Below the pieces are notes generated by a model. The model was not told where the DNA came from and made no database searches. It saw only the letters and a list, made by a program, of their open reading frames with translations. Below are positions 7,081 to 12,351 of a stretch of DNA of 16,272 nt, piece by piece (within the stretch, counting starts at the first letter, position 1; each line of letters opens with the position of its first letter). The position numbers were made by a program, and so were the translations under genes. This DNA comes from Spirochaetia bacterium (GTDB lineage: Bacteria > Spirochaetota > Spirochaetia > Treponematales > Breznakiellaceae): NCBI GenBank assembly GCA_025997655.1, contig BNUW01000048.1:1-16272 (forward strand), read 5' to 3'.

Positions 7081-7787
7081 ATTTATTTATATTCATTTAT
7101 TATTATTCTTGTACCAAAATGTAATTCTATTAATTCAGGAATATAAGGTATGATTGAAAATGACAATTCTGTTGTTTCATTTAGTCTATAATTATATTCA
7201 AATTCTCCTCCCCACCAAATAAATTGCCATTGCCAATCACTTTCGGCGTTTCCTCCTTTGAAAAAATCAAAAGTATCATCATATCCTTCCAGTTTATACC
7301 AATTTCTTCTATAAATAAATGTTGGCCCTATTCCACCATTTAATGAATGTTTTTCTATTTGAAATATCCGTCCTCTTAAACCTATATGGGTAAATCCCGC
7401 TAACTGATTACAACAATCTTTATAGAATGCTTGTTCTATTTTTATTGATGCGATATCTTTATAGAAGAAATATTCAAAACTTAATGCTATTCCTGGGTTT
7501 ATTACAAAAATAGCTCTTTTATCCAATTTATAAGGCATCAAATGTGCGTTTAAAGCACCTTTAGGATGAATACTTAATCCAGTAAATTTTAATCCTATTG
7601 TAAACTGTTGTGCTGATAAATTAATAATTGACAAAAATGTAAAAAATATAATAATCAATATTTTATTGTATCTTGATAACATTGTAAAATCTCCTAAATT
7701 TAATTTTATTAGTATTTTCTCTTTTGTCAACCAGCGGTGAAGTCGCTTTACATAACTCAAAAAAACTTAGGGCGGTATTGCACATAA
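7056..7787. mobile_element. Cassette-like unit bounded by 18-bp inverted repeats
   Basis: The left end TTATGTGCAGTACCGCCC (7056-7073) and the right end GGGCGGTATTGCACATAA (7770-7787) are inverted copies matching at 17 of 18 positions. They enclose 732 bp holding one AT-rich gene on the minus strand, with the gene's stop 9 bp inside the left repeat. There is no transposase or integrase inside. A non-autonomous transposable unit or a degenerate integron-type gene cassette fits. No clear target-site duplication is visible next to the ends. Confidence 0.55.
7083..7682 (-). CDS. Predicted outer-membrane beta-barrel-like protein, probably acquired
   Basis: 199 aa from the ATG at 7682, chosen because AGGAGA lies upstream and because it begins a clean signal peptide: MLSRYNKILIIIFFTFLSII, cleavage likely after NLSAQ. 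The mature part has alternating hydrophobic/polar strands (FTIGLKFTG, IALSFEYFFY, SIKIEQAFY, GGEFEYNYRL, ELSFSIIPYI) and ends in a strand-like segment, suggesting a small outer-membrane barrel of about eight strands. The style (xxAQ, GLRGR, GGIGPTFIYRR) recalls unnamed Bacteroidetes proteins. Base composition is far more AT-rich than the flanking genes, and 18-bp inverted repeats bracket it, so lateral acquisition is likely. The function is not recognised. An extra upstream start exists but lacks a ribosome site. Confidence 0.75.
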   Translation of the reverse strand: MLSRYNKILIIIFFTFLSIINLSAQQFTIGLKFTGLSIHPKGALNAHLMPYKLDKRAIFVINPGIALSFEYFFYKDIASIKIEQAFYKDCCNQLAGFTHIGLRGRIFQIEKHSLNGGIGPTFIYRRNWYKLEGYDDTFDFFKGGNAESDWQWQFIWWGGEFEYNYRLNETTELSFSIIPYIPELIELHFGTRIIINEYK

Positions 7788-7793
7788 TGTATG

Positions 7794-7817
7794 TTATATG
7801 CCGTTTGCCCGTACTCC
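7794..7817. repeat. Diverged third copy of the cassette-end repeat, at the 3' end of the PPOX gene
   Basis: TTATATGCCGTTTGCCCGTA followed by CTCC aligns with the left cassette end (TTATGTGCAGTACCGCCCGT, then ACCCC) with a one-base gap and a few changes. As in the neighbouring unit, the gene stop lies within a few bases of it (7 bp), so both minus-strand genes end at the same kind of element. Confidence 0.5.
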
Positions 7818-7824
7818 ATTATTT

Positions 7825-8244
7825 TTATAATTCTATTTCTGCCGCTTGACCCGGCCCCGCAAGTACCATAGCCGTTGAAAAGTGAACCTCATAAAGATTC
7901 ATATTTTCACCATTTTGTTCTATGTTTTCCTTGTACCAAGGCATTTTTGAGATAAAAATGTCTTTTACATCAAAAATACTTTTCTTGCTTTTTTTAACGG
8001 TGGCAAAATGAACCCGAATATGTGCCAATCCCCGTTTAGGAATAGTGGTAAATGCAACGTTTTTATTTTTTGCAAATTCCTTTCCTTTGGCATCTCCTTT
8101 ATCGGAGGCAAAATACAATACCTTTTCGTCTACCAAATAAACAAAATTCAAAATCCTTACATTGGGAATATCTTCTACAGAAGATGCCAATGCAATTCTG
8201 TCCTCTTTTCCCATGGTTTTTTCAAACACTTTTTTCACGTCCAT
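7825..8244 (-). CDS. Pyridoxamine 5'-phosphate oxidase-related FMN-binding protein
   Basis: 139 aa, the usual size of small split-barrel PPOX-family flavoproteins. Diagnostic stretch: ALASSVEDIPNVRILNFVYL at about 18-37, then KVLYFASDKGDAKGKEFAKN and VAFTTIPKRGLAHIRVHFA, the family's FMN-phosphate and strand regions. These proteins bind FMN or other flavin/heme cofactors; the substrate of this one is unknown. AAGGAG lies 6 nt before the ATG at 8244. It is AT-rich, on the minus strand, and followed by a diverged copy of the repeat that ends the neighbouring gene, so it looks like part of the same acquired island. The protein appears intact. Confidence 0.85.
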   Translation of the reverse strand: MDVKKVFEKTMGKEDRIALASSVEDIPNVRILNFVYLVDEKVLYFASDKGDAKGKEFAKNKNVAFTTIPKRGLAHIRVHFATVKKSKKSIFDVKDIFISKMPWYKENIEQNGENMNLYEVHFSTAMVLAGPGQAAEIEL

Positions 8245-8264
8245 GTTACACTCCTTAATGGTAA

Positions 8265-8516
8265 ATTGTAAAATACATTTTTTTTAATGTATCATACACA
8301 ATATCTTTTGAAATATTAACTGGTGAATGGCCATATAAAGCTACAACAGAAGCAGATTGGAAAGACTGTCATTTATTTTCAATTTTTCCAGATATTTCTA
8401 GTTATAGGAGTGATACAACAATTAAGTTGAAGCAAATAATCCAAAAAATGACATTCAAAAGAGCTTTGGAGCGATATAAAACAATAGATGAGATAATAAG
8501 TGCTCTTAAAATGTAA
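8265..8516 (+). pseudogene. 3' remnant of a Ser/Thr protein kinase-like gene
   Basis: An open frame without a start codon follows a TAA at 8262-8264 and ends at TAA 8514-8516. Its translation ends like a Hanks-type kinase C-lobe: YTISFEILTGEWPYK (subdomain IX, compare ...LGVILYELLTGKxPF), then KLKQIIQKMT and ALERYKTIDEIISALKM (subdomain XI with its conserved Arg). The catalytic N-terminal and middle parts are missing, so it is a truncated relic. It is AT-rich like its neighbours. The kinase call rests on pattern recognition of about 75 residues. Confidence 0.45.
8273..8292. repeat. Inverted repeat at the junction of the PPOX gene and kinase remnant
   Basis: ATACATT (8273-8279) and AATGTAT (8286-8292) are perfect 7-bp arms around six T residues. 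It lies about 30 bp upstream of the PPOX start, where the truncated kinase frame begins, so it may mark a recombination junction or an operator. Confidence 0.3.
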
Positions 8517-8519
8517 AGT

Positions 8520-8538
8520 GGTTTCAAAACCTTTTTTT
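8520..8538 (+). terminator. Weak possible terminator after kinase remnant
   Basis: GGTTTCAAAACC forms a very short hairpin and is followed by seven T residues, 3 bp after the remnant's stop codon. The stem is only 4-5 bp, so this is weak. Confidence 0.3.
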
Positions 8539-8686
8539 AGGAATCCCCCTCCTCATCCCCCTATTGCGTTTCCACTTTTTCTCTACAACAGTGGTAAAGT
8601 CCGGTAATATATGGCAAATGATGATTATCAAATTCTGTTTCCGCTAGTTTTTTCCCGGTAAAAAGGGTACTTTTGCGCTCCCTCTC

Positions 8687-8750
8687 TTGATATAATCTAC
8701 AATAACCCTTATATTATAAACGTATTGTATCAACTGTTAATACATACAAT
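8687..8750 (+). promoter_or_regulatory. Promoter and inverted-repeat operator upstream of the AbiEi-like pseudogene
   Basis: TTGATA (8687-8692), a 17-bp spacer and TATATT (8710-8715) make a good sigma-70 promoter. Immediately downstream are ATTGTAT (8724-8730) and ATACAAT (8744-8750), perfect 7-bp inverted arms 13 bp apart. Known AbiEi antitoxins repress their own promoters through inverted repeats, so this fits a surviving control region for the broken gene that follows. GGGGG at 8753-8757 could serve as a ribosome site. Confidence 0.5.
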
Positions 8751-8764
8751 TTGGGGGTAAAAAT

Positions 8765-8970
8765 ATGACTACAACGCGCATTCAGAAACTGGAGGGACTT
8801 TTTAAGGCAGATGGTCCAATTCTCATAGCCAACTGATTAAAACAGGGCAGATTTCACAAGTCCGGAGAGGTTATTACGCTTGGGGTCCACTTATGGAAAC
8901 CCTAAACGATATGGAGGTCCTTGCCTCCCTCATTCCCGAAGGCATCATTTCATTCTTTTCAGCCGCCTAA
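8765..8970 (+). pseudogene. Frameshifted AbiEi-like antitoxin / winged-helix regulator
   Basis: The ATG at 8765 opens MTTTRIQKLEGLFKADGPIL, similar to the N-terminal winged helix of type IV AbiEi antitoxins, but stops at TGA 8834. In another frame the sequence continues as QLIKTGQISQVRRGYYAW and then DMEVLASLIPEGIISFFSAA, matching the usual AbiEi run (loop, RGxY, then 'GVISLLSAL...H'), before a TAA at 8968 followed by YHDL. At least one frameshift, a likely small deletion and a premature stop disable it. In intact systems AbiEi neutralises the nucleotidyltransferase toxin AbiEii; no intact toxin gene is here. The family call is from pattern, not from a search. Confidence 0.6.
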
Positions 8971-9005
8971 TACCATGACCTAGATAGAAGGGATAATAAA
9001 CCCAT

Positions 9006-9134
9006 ATGTGGAGGTGCTGGTTTGACCGGGATCTGTTTGTGGGGGTCCGAATCCTCCCCGGGGAAAAACGAGCTAAAATTCTTCATCGTCTTGCAAAAAA
9101 AGGTAACGCATTTTCAAAAACCATGGTAGAATAG
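9006..9134 (+). pseudogene. Short unassigned coding remnant
   Basis: A 42-codon frame from the ATG at 9006 to TAG at 9132-9134 has coding-like composition, with GVRILPGEKRAKILHRLAKK and then GNAFSKTMVE before the stop. There is no ribosome site upstream. It lies where an AbiEii toxin gene would follow AbiEi, and its end loosely recalls the start of AbiEii proteins, but I cannot assign it. It is most likely a fragment of a decayed gene in this island. Confidence 0.3.
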
Positions 9135-9145
9135 GATATCCTATT
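9130..9145. promoter_or_regulatory. Perfect 16-bp palindrome upstream of the secreted protein gene
   Basis: AATAGGATATCCTATT is a perfect palindrome with no spacer, ending 5 bp before the ribosome site of the next gene (AGGGG at 9151-9155). Its left side overlaps a possible -10 (TAGAAT, 9127-9132). An operator for a dimeric regulator is plausible. Confidence 0.45.
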
Positions 9146-9162
9146 TATAAAGGGGCTTGATG

Positions 9163-9816
9163 ATGAACAAGAGAGTGTTTTTTCTGTTTGTGGTGGGTAT
9201 AACCCTGTCGGCGGCCATGTCGCTATATGCCCAAAATCAGATACCTGAGTACCGCTTTGCTGCGGGCCGCTGGGGGTTTACCGGTGAACGGCTCTTCCAG
9301 AACGATGCCGCCGCCCGGCTGGCAAAGGTCAATTTCCGGGTTCCCCAGAGCGGGTCCATCCGGTACGAGTTTAACGTCCGCTATGAGGGCGGCGCCGAGG
9401 ATGGTCACGGCGGGGCAGGGATCCACGTCTTTTCGGACACCGCCTATAACGGCGCTTCCTGGGGCTGCGGTAAATCCTACCTGCTCTGGCTCAACTATGA
9501 TGAAAATCCTATCAGCCGTGATATTCCCCGGGGCTTGAGCGCCCAGGTTTACCGCAGCTACACCAACTCCCGGATGGAACTGGTGAAGAGCGTCAGCCTG
9601 GTGGGTTATGAAAAATTCCTCACCGCAGAAAACCTGGCCGCGCCGATTTCCTTCCGGATCGAGGTATACGGCAATACCGGCGACATTCGGGTCTACGATC
9701 CCACCGATCCGGGGTTGTATTACCTGATAAACGTAGAGCCCCGAGATGTGCCCCTCAAGGGAGACTGGGTTGCCCTGCGGACAAACGGCCTTAAGGCGTC
9801 TTTTGCCCTGGAGTAG
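9163..9816 (+). CDS. Secreted protein of unknown function, beta-rich
   Basis: 217 aa from the ATG at 9163, preferred over the ATG and TTG just upstream because AGGGG lies 7 nt away. The N-terminus MNKRVFFLFVVGITLSAAMS plus LYAQ is a clear signal peptide, so the product is periplasmic or surface-exposed. The mature part is beta-rich with many aromatic and glycine residues (SIRYEFNVRYEGG, GGAGIHVFSDTAYNG, GKSYLLWLNYD, ISFRIEVYGNTGDIRVY). It resembles a single concanavalin/laminin-G-like jelly roll, but no catalytic residues stand out. It is monocistronic: a strong terminator follows within 20 bp. GC content returns to that of the chromosome here, marking the right boundary of the AT-rich island. 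Confidence 0.8.
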   Translation: MNKRVFFLFVVGITLSAAMSLYAQNQIPEYRFAAGRWGFTGERLFQNDAAARLAKVNFRVPQSGSIRYEFNVRYEGGAEDGHGGAGIHVFSDTAYNGASWGCGKSYLLWLNYDENPISRDIPRGLSAQVYRSYTNSRMELVKSVSLVGYEKFLTAENLAAPISFRIEVYGNTGDIRVYDPTDPGLYYLINVEPRDVPLKGDWVALRTNGLKASFALE

Positions 9817-9835
9817 TAGCACTTATATATAGATG

Positions 9836-9868
9836 AAAACCGCCGTTTTTCGTCTACGGCGGTTTTTT
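9836..9868 (+). terminator. Intrinsic terminator after the secreted protein gene
   Basis: AAAACCGCCG (9836-9845) pairs perfectly with CGGCGGTTTT (9857-9866) around an 11-nt loop, followed by more T residues to 9868. It separates the secreted-protein gene from the copper operon. Confidence 0.88.
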
Positions 9869-9888
9869 ATCGGATTTTTGTCTCTACC

Positions 9889-9932
9889 TCCATAATTTCT
9901 CAATATTCTTGTTGTATACTCTGAATTATGGA
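9889..9932 (+). promoter_or_regulatory. Copper operon promoter with bracketing inverted repeat; probable leaderless start
   Basis: TATACT at 9915-9920 is a good -10 and lies only 7 bp before the ATG at 9928, so transcription would start at or next to the start codon. No purine-rich ribosome site precedes the ATG. TCCATAATT (9889-9897) and AATTATGGA (9924-9932) are perfect 9-bp inverted arms that bracket the -10 and overlap the ATG. No convincing -35 is visible, which can mean activator dependence. The repeat does not match the CueR or CsoR operator patterns I know. Confidence 0.5.
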
Positions 9933-11739
9933 AACCGGCATACAAACCAGGACCCTGCGCATCGGCGGTATGACCTGCGTAAATTGTCAGAACAGGATTG
10001 AGCGGACACTGCGGAGTACCCCCGGCATAGAGGGCGCGGAGGTGAGCTACAACGCGGGGACGGCTTCCGTACGCTATAACGCGGAGATTATCACTATCCA
10101 TGAGATAGCCGCCATCATCGAAAAGCTTGATTATTCTGTGCAGGCCGGGGCCGGGCCGAAACCGGACGCGTACCGGACCGCAGGCATTCTCATCATCATT
10201 TTTGCAGCCTTTATGCTTATCCAAAACTCCGGGCTTCTTACGTTCTTCAACAAGTTTCCCCTGGCTGAATCCGGCATGGGCTACGGGATGCTGTTCCTCA
10301 TCGGCATTATCACCTCGGTGCATTGTCTCGCCATGTGCGGCGGCATTAACCTGTCCCAATGCCTTCCCCACACCGATACCCTGCGGCCGAGTCTGCGGCC
10401 AAGCCTCCTCTACAATCTGGGGCGGGTCATTTCCTATACCGCCGTTGGGATCATCGTAGGCGCATTGGGTTCGGTGATTAGTTTTTCCGGGGCCATGCGC
10501 GGGGTGGTACAGTTGGCCGCCGGGGTATTCATGTTTGTCATGGGTATCAATATGCTGGGGATATTCCCGGCGCTGCGAAGATTCAACCTGCGTATGCCGA
10601 AAATCTTTACCGACCGTATTGAACATGCCAAAGGGAGGGGGTCCGGTCCCCTCTATATAGGATTACTGAACGGCCTCATGCCCTGCGGCCCCTTACAGGC
10701 CATGCAGCTCTACGCCCTGGGTACGGGCAGCCCGATTTCAGGCGGTATCTCCATGCTGCTGTTTAGCCTGGGGACGGTGCCCCTCATGTTCGGCCTGGGC
10801 GCATTGAGTACCAGTCTGGGCAAGCGGTTTACCAAACGGGTTATGACCGCAGGCGCCATGCTGGTGATGATCCTCGGCTTGTCGATGGTGAGCTACGGCT
10901 GGGGCTTGTCGGGATTTACCATCAATCAAAGCAGTACTACTGCCGCCGCTGTTCCATTCGAGCCAACCATTACAGACGGAGTACAGCAGGTGAACAGCAC
11001 CCTGAGCGGGGGGCGATACCCCGCCATTACCGTGCAGGCGGGCATCCCCGTCCGGTGGACGATTGACGCCCCCCAGGGGAGCATTAACGGCTGTAATAAC
11101 CGCATGATCATCCGGGAGTACGGCATTGAATACCGCTTCAAGACCGGTGAAAACATTGTTGAGTTTACCCCTACCAAGACCGGGAAGTTTCCCTATAGCT
11201 GTTGGATGGGGATGATCCGCAGTTCCATTACCGTGGTGGCTCAGGGCGAAACAATCGCCGACGCCTCTCCCGGTGTGCTTACGCCAATTCCGGCGGGGGT
11301 AACCATACCCACGGATAATGTGGCAATCGCCGAGGTAAACAGGGACGCAGGGTATCAGGTGGTGAGCATAAACCTGCGGGACAGCGGTTTTGAGCCTGCG
11401 GTTCTCGTGGTACAAAGGGGAATCCCGACAAACTGGATCATCAATAACGATTCCCTGGATGAGGGCAATAACCGCCTGATCGTTCCCGCGTATCTTGCCC
11501 TGCTGGACATGGAAGCCGGGGACAACGGTATTCAGTTTGTCCCCGGTGAAAGTTTTGATTTCTCCACCGGCGATAATGTTTACTACGGGTATGTGAAGGT
11601 GGTGGATGATATAAACAACATCGACATAAACGCGGTGAAGGGCGAGGTTGATGCGTTTGAAACCCAGGTTTACCCGGACGCCTATTTTGAGGAGCAGGCT
11701 AATCAGGGCGGATGCTGCGGCGGCGGCAGGGCGGGCTAA
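9928..11739 (+). CDS. HMA - SafE/UreH-like membrane domain - cupredoxin fusion protein, copper handling
   Basis: 603 aa multidomain protein. Residues 8-75 form an HMA metal-binding domain with GGMTCVNC (Cys17, Cys20). Residues about 84-325 form a six-to-seven-span membrane domain of the sulfite exporter TauE/SafE-UreH/DsbD-like group (COG2836 type), with signature motifs HCLAMCGG (132-139) and GLMPCGPLQAMQLYAL (249-264). Residues about 343-437 resemble a cupredoxin, with candidate copper ligands Cys389, Cys425 and Met427/Met429 (FPYSCWMGM). Residues about 465-560 look like a second cupredoxin fold lacking obvious ligands. The tail carries GGCCGGG. The HMA must start at this ATG, since little precedes its first strand. 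As first gene of a CopA operon it probably takes Cu(I) on the inside and presents a metal or redox site outside; that flow is inference. Confidence 0.88.
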   Translation: METGIQTRTLRIGGMTCVNCQNRIERTLRSTPGIEGAEVSYNAGTASVRYNAEIITIHEIAAIIEKLDYSVQAGAGPKPDAYRTAGILIIIFAAFMLIQNSGLLTFFNKFPLAESGMGYGMLFLIGIITSVHCLAMCGGINLSQCLPHTDTLRPSLRPSLLYNLGRVISYTAVGIIVGALGSVISFSGAMRGVVQLAAGVFMFVMGINMLGIFPALRRFNLRMPKIFTDRIEHAKGRGSGPLYIGLLNGLMPCGPLQAMQLYALGTGSPISGGISMLLFSLGTVPLMFGLGALSTSLGKRFTKRVMTAGAMLVMILGLSMVSYGWGLSGFTINQSSTTAAAVPFEPTITDGVQQVNSTLSGGRYPAITVQAGIPVRWTIDAPQGSINGCNNRMIIREYGIEYRFKTGENIVEFTPTKTGKFPYSCWMGMIRSSITVVAQGETIADASPGVLTPIPAGVTIPTDNVAIAEVNRDAGYQVVSINLRDSGFEPAVLVVQRGIPTNWIINNDSLDEGNNRLIVPAYLALLDMEAGDNGIQFVPGESFDFSTGDNVYYGYVKVVDDINNIDINAVKGEVDAFETQVYPDAYFEEQANQGGCCGGGRAG

Positions 11740-11762
11740 ACAAACCAAAGGAGGTTTACCGG

Positions 11763-11867
11763 ATGGCATTTTTATTGAGTCATTGGCATTGTATAATTCC
11801 GCTTGCCGGAATCGTAATAGCCGCGCTTCTTATGAGGCGGGGAAAATCAGGGAATTCTGATAAATAG
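11763..11867 (+). CDS. 34-residue single-span membrane peptide in the copper operon
   Basis: A small gene with a strong ribosome site (AGGAGG at 11749-11754, 8 nt before the ATG). The product begins MAFLLSHWHCIIPLAGIVIA and continues ALLMRRGKSGNSDK: one membrane helix, a His-Trp-His-Cys cluster at its N-terminal side and a positive C-terminal end, so the N-terminus is probably outside. The His/Cys pair could touch copper (inference). It sits between two operon genes, and its stop overlaps the next gene's ribosome site. Small single-span proteins are common in copper-ATPase and oxidase-assembly operons (for example CcoS), but I see no real similarity to CcoS. Confidence 0.7.
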   Translation: MAFLLSHWHCIIPLAGIVIAALLMRRGKSGNSDK

Positions 11868-11880
11868 GGAGGTACATATA

Positions 11881-12351
11881 ATGTGCAGAGGTTTTAGGAT
11901 AGCAGTTTTATTGTTGATTGCGGTTTCCAATGGGTTTGCCCAAAATGCGGGACAGCTCAATGTAGTCAAACCGCTTATTGCGGACAAGGACTTGGTAATA
12001 TCCATCGCGGAACTCAGCGAAAACGCCGTCTTCTACCCGGTTGATATTGACGGCACCCGCCTTGAGGTGCTCGCGGTAAAGGCCCCGGATGGCAGCATCA
12101 GGACGGCTTTTAATACCTGCCAGGTGTGTTACGGATCGGGCCGGGGGTTTTACAAACAGCAGGGGGCCTTGCTTATCTGCCAGAACTGCGGCAACCGGTT
12201 CAGGATGAGCCAGGTCGAAAAACAGTCCGGCGGCTGTAACCCGGTCCCCATATTCGCGGAAAATAAAACGGTGAGCGACAGCACTATTACTATCCCAAAA
12301 GAATTTCTATTGAAGGCAAAGGGTATATTTGCCCGGTGGAGGCGCAGTTAA
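11881..12351 (+). CDS. Secreted DUF2318-type CxxC/CxxC protein
   Basis: 156 aa. The signal peptide is MCRGFRIAVLLLIAVSNGFA, with cleavage before QNAG, so it is exported. The core matches the DUF2318 domain seen in periplasmic iron/metal uptake and redox systems: FNTCQVCYGSGRGFY (Cys80, Cys83), ICQNCGNRF (Cys100, Cys103) and GGCNPVPI (Cys119), preceded by a strand-rich FYPVDIDG... segment. Five cysteines in this spacing suggest a metal or Fe-S site. GGGAGG lies 8 nt before the ATG. The stop overlaps the copA ATG as TAATG, so the two are translationally coupled. In this operon it is a candidate periplasmic acceptor for copper exported by CopA, but the domain has no proven role that I can cite. 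Confidence 0.85.
   Translation: MCRGFRIAVLLLIAVSNGFAQNAGQLNVVKPLIADKDLVISIAELSENAVFYPVDIDGTRLEVLAVKAPDGSIRTAFNTCQVCYGSGRGFYKQQGALLICQNCGNRFRMSQVEKQSGGCNPVPIFAENKTVSDSTITIPKEFLLKAKGIFARWRRS

Noticed and set aside
7023..7082. Stem-loop read as an intrinsic terminator for the tetR-family gene
   Set aside because: The stem is imperfect and no T-run follows on the plus strand; the similarity to the cassette-end repeats explains it better.
9038..9062. GGGGGTCCGAATCCTCCCC resembles a tRNA T-arm
   Set aside because: The T-loop consensus is imperfect, no acceptor, D or anticodon arms can be placed upstream, and the region reads as a coding remnant.
10738..11769. 343-codon minus-strand frame opposite the SafE-cupredoxin fusion gene
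   Set aside because: It is a shadow of a well-supported gene, with no recognisable domains.
12336..12350. GTG start giving a five-residue longer CopA
   Set aside because: The ATG at 12351 has the ribosome site at the right distance and overlaps the preceding stop codon.
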